A stretch of DNA of 47,850 nt from a virus. The notes under the pieces were generated by a model. It made no database searches. It saw only the letters and a list, made by a program, of their open reading frames with translations, and was not told the DNA's origin. This document shows, in pieces, positions 21,269 through 29,424 of the stretch. The position numbers and the translations under genes were made by a program. Location: positions 1 to 47,850 of IMG/VR virus record IMGVR_UViG_3300042868_003340; one strand, written 5' to 3'. Each line of letters opens with the position of its first letter. Positions within the stretch are counted from its first letter, which is position 1.

Positions 21269-21606
21269 CTCCACAACCAGTTGCAGAAGGTATTTTGCTT
21301 CGAAAAGATTACGGTGATGCCAAGATCTATCAAATTGTCTGCGAATGCGGAGACTGTGATCACTCACACGATGTGTGGGTAGAAGCAGAAGATCACGGAG
21401 TAACTGTTACAATTTATTCCAAACAAAAAACAAAATGGTGGCAATCAAATCGTTGGAAGATTATTTGGACATTGCTAACCAAAGGATATGTTGAACGTGA
21501 GTCCAATATCATCATGTCTGAGCAACAAGCTCTTAACTATTCGGAAATCCTAAAAAAGGCAACAGACGATGTTAAAGAATTCCGCAAACAAAGAAAGCCA
21601 GTTTAG
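21265..21606 (+). CDS. Conserved phage protein with Cys cluster
   Basis: This 113-residue protein includes VCECGDCDHSHDVWVEAEDHG. It is followed by KTKWWQSNRWKIIWTLLTKGYVERES, a combination seen in a widespread conserved phage family. The Cys and His residues could bind a metal. The function is unknown. It overlaps the previous gene by ATGA and the next by 38 bp. Confidence 0.7.
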   Translation: MTPQPVAEGILLRKDYGDAKIYQIVCECGDCDHSHDVWVEAEDHGVTVTIYSKQKTKWWQSNRWKIIWTLLTKGYVERESNIIMSEQQALNYSEILKKATDDVKEFRKQRKPV

Positions 21607-21751
21607 ACACTGGGTCCGTAATATTTGGTTCGACAATGCTCAAGAACGGGCTGAGTTCAAAGAACTTCCGTACACAATGGAAGAATATTATCAAAAATAT
21701 AAATGGTGGTTAAAGCGTGAGTACCGATTCCAAACCAAGCAAAAGTCCTGA
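21569..21751 (+). CDS. Small hypothetical protein
   Basis: This 60-residue protein has a strong aromatic content in FRHWVRNIWF and EEYYQKYKWWLKREYRF. AAGG lies nine bases before the ATG inside the preceding gene. It overlaps neighbours at both ends. No family is recognised. Confidence 0.55.
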   Translation: MLKNSANKESQFRHWVRNIWFDNAQERAEFKELPYTMEEYYQKYKWWLKREYRFQTKQKS

Positions 21752-22265
21752 ACGACATACTTTTCAAGCCGAACAGTATGTCAAACGCTGTGAAGAAAAA
21801 GGTGAAGAACCCGACGAGGCGTATCTAAACATCTATAAGTCAGCACAACAGCGTGATGAAGAGAATATAGTTGATCCAAAATGGGCTGAGAATAACATGG
21901 AGCACGATCTCCGTAGCACCCAATGGATTTTAGAAAAAGCACGGGCAAGTGACAGTTATGCTCAAAATCTCTATGCCGCAATCTGTAACAACGATTTTCA
22001 AAAATTAGAAGTTATTCCCATCCTTAAGAATCAGACCTGGAGTGCCTCGTGGCGATATGCCGGTGGCATTATTGCAGACATGCGGCAAGAGGGCGATTAC
22101 ATCGATTGGTACTGTAGTGGCATTCGAAATGATACTGGCTACGATCCAGACATAAACATAGCTTTCCCAAACGGCTATGTTCCGGAAAAGGTAGTCACTG
22201 ATGAGATTCGAGAAGACCTAAAACGACTTGGTTGGATAGTTGTGGACCAAAATGATGAGTTCTAA
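21717..22265 (+). CDS. Hypothetical protein with GTG start
   Basis: This 182-residue protein starts at a GTG at 21717, overlapping the previous gene by 35 bp. It has charged helices up to residue 60. A mixed domain follows with WSASWRYAGGIIADMRQEGDY and WYCSGI, conserved-looking in phages, and an acidic end. No catalytic motif is visible. The true start could be a later codon. The last base of its stop is the first base of the next ATG. Confidence 0.65.
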   Translation: MSTDSKPSKSPERHTFQAEQYVKRCEEKGEEPDEAYLNIYKSAQQRDEENIVDPKWAENNMEHDLRSTQWILEKARASDSYAQNLYAAICNNDFQKLEVIPILKNQTWSASWRYAGGIIADMRQEGDYIDWYCSGIRNDTGYDPDINIAFPNGYVPEKVVTDEIREDLKRLGWIVVDQNDEF

Positions 22266-22561
22266 TGAGCAGATCTATAATTCTATCCGAAGCCCAATGG
22301 CTTAAAATTTATAATCATATTGCCAAAACTTATCCGCCTAGTGTGTTGCTTATTCGCAACAAGATGAGAGAAGTTCTAGGCTTTACATCCAGAACACATG
22401 AGGAATGGATAGCTCAAGAAGTTGACGTTAAAGATATCAGGTACAACACCAAATATTGTATAAAAACTATACACTTAGATTTCTATAATGAACCAAAACG
22501 AACAATGTTCCTACTAAAATATTCTGAGTATTTGGATAAAACTGGTATTACCGACTCTTGA
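22265..22561 (+). CDS. Hypothetical protein
   Basis: This 98-residue protein begins SRSIILSEAQWLKIYNHIAK. A basic middle and a beta segment (TIHLDFYNEPKRTMFLLKY) follow. No family is recognised. It shares one base with the previous stop codon. Its own stop codon is overlapped by the -35 of the next promoter. Confidence 0.65.
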   Translation: MSRSIILSEAQWLKIYNHIAKTYPPSVLLIRNKMREVLGFTSRTHEEWIAQEVDVKDIRYNTKYCIKTIHLDFYNEPKRTMFLLKYSEYLDKTGITDS

Positions 22562-22586
22562 CAAACAGCCGCTTTGGCTGTATAAT
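22558..22586 (+). promoter_or_regulatory. Promoter with hairpin spacer
   Basis: TTGACA (22558-22563) and TATAAT (22581-22586) are 17 bp apart. The spacer is a perfect inverted repeat, ACAGCC/GGCTGT, which ends inside the -10 box. The -35 overlaps the stop codon of the preceding gene. It starts the unit 22618-26195. Confidence 0.8.
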
Positions 22587-22617
22587 ATAACTATACTGAA
22601 ACAGCAAGGAGCACAAA

Positions 22618-23835
22618 ATGGCAACAGTGGCAGGCGTAAAAATCAAAGTTAAAGCAAAACCCGTAAAGGTAACTTCGCAATCTATCCGCGAAAACGCAAA
22701 ACGAGATCATAGCCCAACTTGGGCCGGTGCAGCCGAAATGACTGCTGATCAATTTTCTAACTACTTCCGATTTGCAATGAAATATTACAATATGGAAGTC
22801 AGTTCAAAAGAGTTGAAGCCTAAGGTAATTGATTGGATGGGCCGTAATGGCTACGATAAATCCACTATCTCGCAGTTTAAGAAAACTAAAGATTGGCGCT
22901 GCCACACTACATTGGGTGCTATCGCTGCCTGTTTAATTCGAGGCATGCCTTCACAACGTGACGACTTTAATCAAGGTCGAGATACTGTCGAGTGGATTAA
23001 ATCTGAGATTGCTAATGTAATTGAAGCGGGCAAACACGATATCGAAGTTGTTGAAGAAGTAAAAGGGTCTAAAACAACCGCAGTTCCTGTTATTAACATT
23101 CAAGATCGTCTGCGTGAAGCCGCAGGTGGCATGAGTGAAGAAATTGATGCCGCGATCGATGCATGGATTACTGACCCAGAGGCGTTTAACCCTAAGGACA
23201 TTAAGGTTGTTAATCTACTCAAAGGCAAGGGTGCCAAAGCCGCTCACTCTCGGTTGATTAAGGGGTACTTTCAGCGTAACTATGATGAACTGTTAGAACT
23301 GTCTAGCGGTAAAGCAGATGAGCAATTGAAAGAGGCATACAAGCATAACAGCCGCAAGAATGTTAACAAGCTGATTGAATTCTACGCCAGCATTATGGCA
23401 GCATGTGAGCAGATTGCCGCTGAACAGAAAGTTCTTAAGAAACCTCGTGCAGCCAAAGTTAAGCCTGCAGAAGACCTTGTTAAGAAGTTGAAGTTTATGC
23501 TGACTGATACTAAACTTGGTATTACAAGTGTACCTCCTGCAACAATTATTGGTGCTCAAGGATGTGTTGTATTCAATGTCAAAACTCGTAAGATTGGTTA
23601 TTATATTGCCAAGACTAGTTCGGGGCTCGGTGTTAAAGGTACATCGTTAACTGAGTTTACTGAGAAGAGTTTCCAGAAAACATTGCGTAAGCCGGCTGAG
23701 CAGTTAAAAGAGTTCAAAGAGCAAAACACACAAAAGCGTTTTGAAACCTGGTTTACTAAAGGTGTCAAGACTACTGAGACTGTATTGAACGGTCGCTTTA
23801 ATGAAGATACTGTTATTTTGAAAGTATATAAATGA
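22618..23835 (+). CDS. Conserved phage protein, DNA-binding-like
   Basis: This 405-residue protein has a very basic N-terminal 35 residues (Lys/Val-rich). Helical regions follow, including SNYFRFAMKYYNME and STISQFKKTKDW. A Lys-rich linker lies near residue 280, and a C-terminal alpha/beta part contains GCVVFNVKTRKIGYYIA. The arrangement suggests a nucleic-acid-binding protein, but no named domain is recognised. It has a strong AAGGAG ribosome site and its own promoter, so it is probably abundant early. It overlaps the next gene by ATGA. Confidence 0.65.
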   Translation: MATVAGVKIKVKAKPVKVTSQSIRENAKRDHSPTWAGAAEMTADQFSNYFRFAMKYYNMEVSSKELKPKVIDWMGRNGYDKSTISQFKKTKDWRCHTTLGAIAACLIRGMPSQRDDFNQGRDTVEWIKSEIANVIEAGKHDIEVVEEVKGSKTTAVPVINIQDRLREAAGGMSEEIDAAIDAWITDPEAFNPKDIKVVNLLKGKGAKAAHSRLIKGYFQRNYDELLELSSGKADEQLKEAYKHNSRKNVNKLIEFYASIMAACEQIAAEQKVLKKPRAAKVKPAEDLVKKLKFMLTDTKLGITSVPPATIIGAQGCVVFNVKTRKIGYYIAKTSSGLGVKGTSLTEFTEKSFQKTLRKPAEQLKEFKEQNTQKRFETWFTKGVKTTETVLNGRFNEDTVILKVYK

Positions 23836-24110
23836 AGTACGTTTATTTTATAAAATGGCTAGGTAAGAAAATTGTTACCAATATTAAAAGTTGGGATCGT
23901 TGGATGTACGGGTGGCTTATTACCTGCGCCTGGGGTCCCACTGCATTTGCTGAGAAAGAGAACTATCCAACTGCTTTTAATTATTTTATTGCCTTTGTAC
24001 TAGTGTTCTGGGTTGGATACGGTGTAATTTACACAAGCATTAAGAATGCTTATCAAAAGTTCCAAGAAGAACAAGATCGTATAGTAAGTCATTTGAAAGA
24101 TGTTAATTAA
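23832..24110 (+). CDS. Membrane protein
   Basis: This 92-residue protein has a clear hydrophobic helix at about 49-70 (FNYFIAFVLVFWVGYGVIYT) and a weaker one near 27-40. The C-terminal 20 residues are charged and helical. It is coupled to the previous gene by ATGA, and the next ATG follows its stop directly. The function is unknown. Confidence 0.65.
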   Translation: MKYVYFIKWLGKKIVTNIKSWDRWMYGWLITCAWGPTAFAEKENYPTAFNYFIAFVLVFWVGYGVIYTSIKNAYQKFQEEQDRIVSHLKDVN

Positions 24111-24566
24111 ATGAAGAAAATTTATTATGAAAAGGTCGGGCGAAGATATAAGCCTGTTGCAGAGTATGACAATGACTACATGGATAGTTTTCCAAAAGGT
24201 AACCATCTTGTCATGTGTTATCCCGGCGGTAGCAGTCGTCGATTTAACATTGACCCAGATTATGCAGGGTTGATTGCGGCTTCTAGAGTTATGGAAGATG
24301 CTATGAGCAAGGCTGTAGTAAAAGCCAGCGAGATGCGCCCGCACAGTACGCCTATTACTGAAAAACAAAAGAAGGCGTGGGAGAATTTAGCCAAGGCATT
24401 TGATAACGATCGATATTATATTGAAATGCCAAGTGCCAGAGAAATTGCAGAAGCGGGGGTAAAGGCTTTACAAGAAGAAGCAAAGGTGCTATACTCTAAT
24501 GAAGCAGTTCGTAAAGCGTATGAACATTTTATTTTAATGTGTCAATTAACTAAGGAATCAAAATGA
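24111..24566 (+). CDS. Conserved phage protein of unknown function
   Basis: This 151-residue protein has MKKIYYEKVGRRYKPVAEYD, followed by FPKGNHLVMCYPGGSSRRFNIDP and a long charged helical C-terminal half. The layout is that of a conserved protein in T4-like phages. No catalytic site is evident. It overlaps the next gene by ATGA. Confidence 0.65.
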   Translation: MKKIYYEKVGRRYKPVAEYDNDYMDSFPKGNHLVMCYPGGSSRRFNIDPDYAGLIAASRVMEDAMSKAVVKASEMRPHSTPITEKQKKAWENLAKAFDNDRYYIEMPSAREIAEAGVKALQEEAKVLYSNEAVRKAYEHFILMCQLTKESK

Positions 24567-25135
24567 TTACAATGAAAGAATGGATGGAACTAGTCGACTA
24601 CAAGATCACTGAAGGTGGTGATTATGGTTGGCAATGTTATGGACCAAATGCCTATGCTCTAGATAGCTGGAATGGTGTTCACGGCAAGGGCGGATACAGT
24701 TTTAGCATTGTGTTCAGCACTAAGACACAAAAGGTCTACGAAGTAAGTGTGTGCGATTACACTAATGATCGTGCCTACCGTATGATCAATCCTAGCAAAG
24801 TTGAAAAGCATAGCAAGGAATCAACAGACCGCGGAGTTAATCTAAATGAAGCATGGGACGATGTTGACTATATTGATCTTGAAGTTGATGATGACTTTAT
24901 TCAAAAGTGCCTGGCTATTAAAGCCGGAGAGGACTACGATACTAAAGTTAGTATTCCTATAGACTTTACTGATGAAGAACTGTTAACCTATATGAAGCTC
25001 GCTCACGAGCGCGATGTGACATTTAATCAACTAGTCGAAGATGCACTGCGAGATGCAATAGCAGAATACGAACGTGATCCTGAAGGTGCCAAGGCTCGAG
25101 CAGAGCAATGGAAAGTGGAGCATGACCTTACCTGA
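24563..25135 (+). CDS. Hypothetical protein with RHH-like C-terminus
   Basis: In this 190-residue protein, residues 1-130 form a globular part with GDYGWQCYGPNAYALDSW and YSFSIVFSTKTQKVYEV. Residues 130-175 read PIDFTDEELLTYMKLAHERDVTFNQLV split over two helices, like the helical part of ribbon-helix-helix proteins. DNA binding is possible but not shown. It overlaps the next gene by 14 bp. Confidence 0.6.
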   Translation: MITMKEWMELVDYKITEGGDYGWQCYGPNAYALDSWNGVHGKGGYSFSIVFSTKTQKVYEVSVCDYTNDRAYRMINPSKVEKHSKESTDRGVNLNEAWDDVDYIDLEVDDDFIQKCLAIKAGEDYDTKVSIPIDFTDEELLTYMKLAHERDVTFNQLVEDALRDAIAEYERDPEGAKARAEQWKVEHDLT

Positions 25136-25364
25136 CGAACGGTATCGGGCAGTAGTACAGACTCAGAAGTTTTTACTAGAGATTCTGTCTACTCCTCGAG
25201 TTCCTAAATCCATTAAAGACAGTGCTAGATATTGTCTACGTCACTATCCTAGTGAATGGGATATGCAACAGGCAGCAGAAAATTGCCCCGATGTATTTCA
25301 AGAGCGTATGGAACCTTTGTATCGAATGGTAAAGGCTTACGAACAGGACAAAGAAAATGAGTGA
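25122..25364 (+). CDS. BPSL0761-like small protein
   Basis: This 80-residue protein has the pattern MTLPDERYRAVVQT..FL, then RVPKSIKD.AR..LRHYPSEWDM and PDVFQERMEP. That matches a small family found in proteobacteria and phages (BPSL0761 type) with unknown function. The start at 25122 fits that family and gives a GGA site about ten bases upstream. A longer in-frame start at 25074 is less likely. Confidence 0.65.
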   Translation: MTLPDERYRAVVQTQKFLLEILSTPRVPKSIKDSARYCLRHYPSEWDMQQAAENCPDVFQERMEPLYRMVKAYEQDKENE

Positions 25365-25773
25365 AGAATATGATGCTTTTGAAAAACGTCTGACTGAAAA
25401 GTATCCTGCTATGTTCTCACAGCCGTATGGTGGTATTGCTGTAGGTAAAGGCTGGTGGCCTATTATGGAAGCATTGTGTAGCAATATCCAACACTATCTC
25501 AACTGGATTAATAAGAATCGTGAGACACGCCCTGTTGTTGAACAGGTAGTAGTAGCACAGATCAAAGAGAAGTTTGGCGGCCTGCGCTTCTACTACGATG
25601 GTGGGGACGATAAGATTCAAGGAATGGTTCGAATGGCAGAGGCTTGGGCGGATGCAGTTTGTGAAGACTGCGGTGCACCTGCTACTAAGAAGACTACAGG
25701 TTGGATTAGAAACGTGTGTGATAAACATTTTGAAGAGCGCGAAGCCGCAAGAAAAGAAAGGTTTGCAGAATGA
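25357..25773 (+). CDS. Conserved phage protein with zinc-ribbon end
   Basis: In this 138-residue protein, the N-terminal part includes KYPAMF and GKGWWPIMEALCSNIQHYL. The middle holds QIKEKFGGLRFYYDGGDD. The C-terminus, CEDCG...GWIRNVCDKHF, has Cys/Cys/Cys/His spacing for one zinc. It is a recognisable conserved family in phages and some bacteria, without known function. It overlaps the next gene by ATGA. Confidence 0.7.
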   Translation: MSEEYDAFEKRLTEKYPAMFSQPYGGIAVGKGWWPIMEALCSNIQHYLNWINKNRETRPVVEQVVVAQIKEKFGGLRFYYDGGDDKIQGMVRMAEAWADAVCEDCGAPATKKTTGWIRNVCDKHFEEREAARKERFAE

Positions 25774-26195
25774 AAATTGGACTAAGTTATAGCCGGTGCG
25801 TCCTTGACATTGTTGAGGGTCGAGTAGGTATTGATGATATACTCGTAGTTGTTGCTCGTACAGATTTCGATCCACGAGATGACAAACAATGGGAAGGCAT
25901 TTGGTCAGGTTATTGCCTTGGTGGCAGAAGTAACCCTGAATGGGGCAATTACAATTTTGACAGCAAGGAAGATGAATTAAAATTCCGTACTGTAAGTATT
26001 GTTCTGTGGGATGAAGGTAAACTTCACCAACCTCGCAAATTTGGTGCACGGCCACATCGCCGATCTGAGTTTTGGCTTGAAACAGTATTACCTAGTGAAG
26101 AACTAAATCGCAATTCTGCGGCAAAAAAAGCGTGGGACAATTTTCAGGTCGTTGCTGGCCTGACAAATACAAAATTAGATAAGGATTACCAATAA
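25770..26195 (+). CDS. Conserved phage protein of unknown function
   Basis: This 141-residue protein begins [19 protein letters not shown], then holds [14 protein letters not shown] and [12 protein letters not shown], and ends with a Lys/Asp-rich helix. The sequence pattern suggests a folded alpha/beta protein conserved in large phages. No active site is recognised. It shares its last base with the ClpP start codon (TAATG), so translation is coupled. Confidence 0.65.
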   Translation: MKIGLSYSRCVLDIVEGRVGIDDILVVVARTDFDPRDDKQWEGIWSGYCLGGRSNPEWGNYNFDSKEDELKFRTVSIVLWDEGKLHQPRKFGARPHRRSEFWLETVLPSEELNRNSAAKKAWDNFQVVAGLTNTKLDKDYQ

Positions 26196-26785
26196 TGAGT
26201 TTAATTCCAATGGTCATTGAAAAGACCGGAACAGGTGAAAGAGCTTTTGACATTTATAGTCGATTGCTTAATGAACGAATCGTTTTCTTGAACGGTCCAG
26301 TTGACGATCATAGTGCCAATGTTATTGTTGCCCAATTTCTTCATCTTGAAAGTTCAGATGCAGACAAAGATATTCATTTTTATATCAATAGTCCCGGTGG
26401 TGTTGTTACCGCAGGTATGAGCATTTATGATACTATGCAATTCATTAAACCTGATGTTTGCACATATGTAATGGGCCAAGCATGTTCAATGGGGTCGTTG
26501 TTAGCTAACTCAGGTGCTGCCGGAAAACGTTATATGTTGCCTAATGCTCGACACATGATTCATCAGCCAAGTGGTGGCGCACGTGGTCAAGCTACAGATA
26601 TGCAGATCCAAGTTGAAGAGATTCTAAAAATGAAGAAATCGTTAACCCAACTTTATGTTAAGCATAACAGCAAGGGTAAGACATATGCACAGTTTATTTC
26701 TGACATGGAAAGGGATAAATTTATGAGTGCCGAGGAGGCGCTTGAATATGGACTTATCGATAAAATCGTTGAAAAACGTAATTAA
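26195..26785 (+). CDS. clpP: ClpP-family serine protease
   Basis: This 196-residue protein is full length for the ClpP catalytic subunit, a chambered peptidase that works with Clp ATPases. The triad is complete: Ser98 in GQACSMGS, His123 in [10 protein letters not shown] and Asp174 in MERDKF. The N-terminal SLIPMVIE and INSPGG segments also match. No Clp ATPase is in the window, so it may pair with host ClpX/A or act as a processing protease. It overlaps the peptidoglycan endopeptidase gene by 38 bp. Confidence 0.93.
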   Translation: MSLIPMVIEKTGTGERAFDIYSRLLNERIVFLNGPVDDHSANVIVAQFLHLESSDADKDIHFYINSPGGVVTAGMSIYDTMQFIKPDVCTYVMGQACSMGSLLANSGAAGKRYMLPNARHMIHQPSGGARGQATDMQIQVEEILKMKKSLTQLYVKHNSKGKTYAQFISDMERDKFMSAEEALEYGLIDKIVEKRN

Positions 26786-27575
26786 AGCTCTAATTGTCTT
26801 TAGTGCGCTAGTTAGCCCGGTTTATGCTGTACAACATAGTGTGTTAGCCACAAACTATGTTGTACAGGATTTAGATACTGGGGAAATTATTACAGAAAAG
26901 AATTCTTTAGAAATACGAAGCATTGCATCCATTACTAAAGTAATGACAGCTATAGTGGTGTTAGATGCAGGACAAGACTTAGATGAAGTAATTGTATATC
27001 GCCCGTTTAAGGGGGTTAGTTCTAAGTTACCTAACGGAACATCTATTACTAGAGCAAAATTATTGCTGATTACTCTTATGAGTAGCGATAACGGTGCAGC
27101 CAAAACGTTAGCAACTCACTATCCGGGTGGAGAGGAATCGGCAATTGCAGCTATGAATGCAAAGGCACGAGTTCTAAATATGCTAGATAGCCAATTTTCA
27201 GATCCCACCGGCTTATATACTGACAATTTAAGCACGGCACGTGATCTTATTAAGCTGATAAGTTATGCATATTCGTATCCTATTATACGAGATTTTTCAA
27301 CAAAATCGTCATTAAGAGTTCAAATTTCCGGCAAAAAGAAGCGATATATTGATTTTAGAACTACTAACTATCTAGTGAGTAACGACAATCATGTGTTGCT
27401 TAGTAAGACAGGTTGGATACGGGCAAGTGGCGGATGCCTTATTATGATTGTACAAGATCAAGGCAAGAGGCTAGCAGTAATCCTGCTAAATAGTAGAAAC
27501 ACCATAACTCGAATAAGAGATGGGCTACTATTAACGGGATATAACAATGTCAGAAATCAACGGAATTTTAGATAA
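26748..27575 (+). CDS. pbpG: Murein DD-endopeptidase, PBP7/PbpG type
   Basis: This 275-residue serine peptidase of family S11 cleaves D-Ala-mDAP cross-links in peptidoglycan. A signal peptide ends near VYA (about 27). Catalytic motifs are SITK (61-64), SDN (113-115) and KTG (220-222). The stretches LMSSDN, HYPGG, AMNAKAR and STARDL closely follow PbpG/PBP7 and fit it better than PBP5. The C-terminal extension is absent. The start at 26748 is chosen for GAGGAGG nine bases upstream inside clpP. An in-frame start at 26727 lacks this. Export suggests wall remodelling during lysis or virion release. Confidence 0.88.
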   Translation: MDLSIKSLKNVIKALIVFSALVSPVYAVQHSVLATNYVVQDLDTGEIITEKNSLEIRSIASITKVMTAIVVLDAGQDLDEVIVYRPFKGVSSKLPNGTSITRAKLLLITLMSSDNGAAKTLATHYPGGEESAIAAMNAKARVLNMLDSQFSDPTGLYTDNLSTARDLIKLISYAYSYPIIRDFSTKSSLRVQISGKKKRYIDFRTTNYLVSNDNHVLLSKTGWIRASGGCLIMIVQDQGKRLAVILLNSRNTITRIRDGLLLTGYNNVRNQRNFR

Positions 27576-28467
27576 CTCCACACAACAAGTCGTAGTTTTA
27601 TCAGACGACAAGATTACTCTAAGGGGCAACGTCAAAATACACGGAGTACTAGACGTTGGTTTAATTAAGACTACTGAGATCATTGCGGATTCGAGATTTG
27701 AAAAGAAGTTTCTTACCTTTGCAGCACCTGAAGGTACTGATCTTGCAGGTACTGGTTTAATCTGGGCAGATAAAGTTCAAAATAAACAACTGGTATATAG
27801 ATCCAACCCGGACCGTTTCTTCTTTTCTGAACATTTAGAACTACCTTCTGATAAGGCTATTATCGTTGACGGTACTCCGTTGCTAACTTATAGTGAGTTA
27901 GGTGCTACTGTTATTTCAAGTAATTTGAGAAAAGTAGGAACACTAAAAGAGTTAAAGGTTGGCGGTAACGTTAATTTAGGCGATACTGTATTTTTTAGTC
28001 CTGCCAATCAAAGATTTAGCATTGGTATTGAAGAATCCAACGCATTATTCTCTATATATGATAATGTGTATGATGTTGAGTTTGTTGTCGAAGGCAATGA
28101 ACACGGAAATGCCAAAGTAGGAACCTATAATAACAAAGGTTTAGACTTTGTTACAGGCAATCAAACTCGAGTAAGCATTGGCCAGAATGGGAATATTACA
28201 TTAGGTACTGAAAGTACACAAACTATCTTAAATGGTAAGGTAGGCATAAATGTTAAAAACCCTAAAGAAGCATTAGAAGTCGCCGGAAATATTAAATTCC
28301 AGGGTAAGCTGTTCGCAACGGCAGATAATCAACCAACAGAAGGATCATACCAAAAAGGTGATATTATTTGGAATTCTGAGCCGTTGCCTTCTAAGTATAT
28401 TGGATGGGTGTGTACTGCTAGCGGAAATCCAGGTATCTGGGCACCGTTTGGTTTAATAGCGGGATAA
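27547..28467 (+). CDS. Tail-fibre-like virion protein
   Basis: This 306-residue protein is beta-rich and has fibre features. It has repeated strand-turn units. Around residues 235-255, GKVGINVKNPKEALEVAGN is the motif commonly found before the tip of phage fibres. The C-terminal knob is YIGWVCTASGNPGIWAPFG. No autocleaving peptidase domain is present. It overlaps the endopeptidase gene by 29 bp and shares a base with the next start. Confidence 0.75.
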   Translation: MSEINGILDNSTQQVVVLSDDKITLRGNVKIHGVLDVGLIKTTEIIADSRFEKKFLTFAAPEGTDLAGTGLIWADKVQNKQLVYRSNPDRFFFSEHLELPSDKAIIVDGTPLLTYSELGATVISSNLRKVGTLKELKVGGNVNLGDTVFFSPANQRFSIGIEESNALFSIYDNVYDVEFVVEGNEHGNAKVGTYNNKGLDFVTGNQTRVSIGQNGNITLGTESTQTILNGKVGINVKNPKEALEVAGNIKFQGKLFATADNQPTEGSYQKGDIIWNSEPLPSKYIGWVCTASGNPGIWAPFGLIAG

Positions 28468-28796
28468 TGAAAGATAAATTAGCCACATACATTAAAGAGT
28501 TAGAGACAATTGATAGGCATAGACAAAAGTGGACATTACTAGGTGCAGCCACTGTTGTAACTATTTTGTTCATATTATTTGATTGGGATGATCTAGAAAA
28601 ACGCCATCTATTATGGGCAGTTCTTTCTTTTGGATTAGTAATAAGTGCAGCATGGTGGTATTGGACTATGCGAATGATTAAAACATTATTGGCAACCAAA
28701 CATAATGAAATTACAGTGTTAAGTGAGTTGAACGATGCTGTTGTTGATATTCGAGCACAACTTAAAAAAGATTTCCCCGATAACTTGACAAAATAA
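28467..28796 (+). CDS. Two-helix membrane protein (possible holin)
   Basis: This 109-residue protein has a charged N-terminal helix, then two membrane helices (about 24-40 and 49-68) joined by a short charged loop (DWDDLEKRH), and a charged C-terminus. The size and topology are compatible with a holin. The position one gene after a wall endopeptidase supports this only weakly. The stop codon lies in the spacer of the next promoter. Confidence 0.6.
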   Translation: MKDKLATYIKELETIDRHRQKWTLLGAATVVTILFILFDWDDLEKRHLLWAVLSFGLVISAAWWYWTMRMIKTLLATKHNEITVLSELNDAVVDIRAQLKKDFPDNLTK

Positions 28797-28813
28797 ATAT
28801 CTGTCTGTATAAT
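28785..28813 (+). promoter_or_regulatory. Promoter of a structured leader
   Basis: TTGACA (28785-28790), a 17 bp spacer and TATAAT (28808-28813). The spacer contains ATAAATATC, a late-type box, so early and late signals overlap here. Confidence 0.75.
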
Positions 28814-28917
28814 GTAACAATGCAATATGATATTGCACTGTATGTTACAGCGGTCTTGGTGTCACTCCCGCTATATAAACTCTGCCACCTATGCTATAAT
28901 TAACATAGGAGAAAATA
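28814..28917 (+). ncRNA. Structured leader or small RNA
   Basis: After the -10 box the sequence can fold into successive hairpins. TGCAATA/TATTGCA with loop TGA is enclosed by GTAAC/GTTAC. AGCGG/CCGCT comes next, and CCTATG/CATAGG lies just before the next ribosome site. A 27-codon ORF (28820-28903), starting six bases after the -10, could be a leaderless leader peptide with a hydrophobic middle. This region is the leader of the PTPS-like gene or an independent small RNA. The structure is inferred by eye only. Confidence 0.4.
28890..28903 (+). promoter_or_regulatory. Extended -10 promoter
   Basis: TATGCTATAATTAA contains TGC-TATAAT, an extended -10 box without a good -35. The identical 14 bases occur at 34754-34767 before the UV endonuclease gene. 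Here they sit in the loop of the CCTATG/CATAGG repeat. Confidence 0.5.
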
Positions 28918-29424
28918 ATGGCAAATCTACAACCCGTACAATATAAGTACACCTCGACTAAAGAGTATATTGACGCATTTCCTTGCGCTTATCGTCAATG
29001 GCGAGCTGACTCGCATTGTAATCTAAATCACGGTTACAGCTTTTCAATGAAGTTCTATTTTGGAACCAACGACCTAGACGTTCGTAATTGGGCGGCTGAC
29101 TACGGCGGCCTAAAAGAACTTAAAAAGATCTTAGAAGATCAATTTGATCATACTACACTAGTGTCACAGGATGATCCAGAACTAGAGTTCTACAAAGAAA
29201 TGGAACGCCGTAAGTTAGCTAAACTAACAATCTTACCTAGGGTAGGCTGTGAAGGGTTGGCAGATATGCTGTACAAATATGTAAACGGTGTTTACATTCC
29301 AGACTTCTGGGGCGAAGGAGAAAGTAAACGTCTGTGGTGCTATCGCGTAGAAGTTCGCGAGACACAGGCTAATATGGCTTTCCGTGAAGGTCACCGTGAA
29401 TGGAACGAGGACTTGTTTGCATAA
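28918..29424 (+). CDS. PTPS/QueD-family protein with altered metal site
   Basis: This 168-residue protein has the fold pattern of 6-pyruvoyl/6-carboxy-tetrahydropterin synthases. The pattern comprises FPCAYRQW, C-N-L-N-H-G (Cys34, His38), FDHTTL (Asp77, His78), the DDPE turn and VEVRET with the substrate-anchoring Glu. Two of the three usual zinc His residues appear as Tyr (Tyr25 and Tyr40), so metal binding or chemistry may differ. His33 might compensate. Family members make 7-deazaguanine or pterin precursors. The AGGAGAAAATA ribosome site is strong. The next gene starts in its stop codon. Confidence 0.75.
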   Translation: MANLQPVQYKYTSTKEYIDAFPCAYRQWRADSHCNLNHGYSFSMKFYFGTNDLDVRNWAADYGGLKELKKILEDQFDHTTLVSQDDPELEFYKEMERRKLAKLTILPRVGCEGLADMLYKYVNGVYIPDFWGEGESKRLWCYRVEVRETQANMAFREGHREWNEDLFA

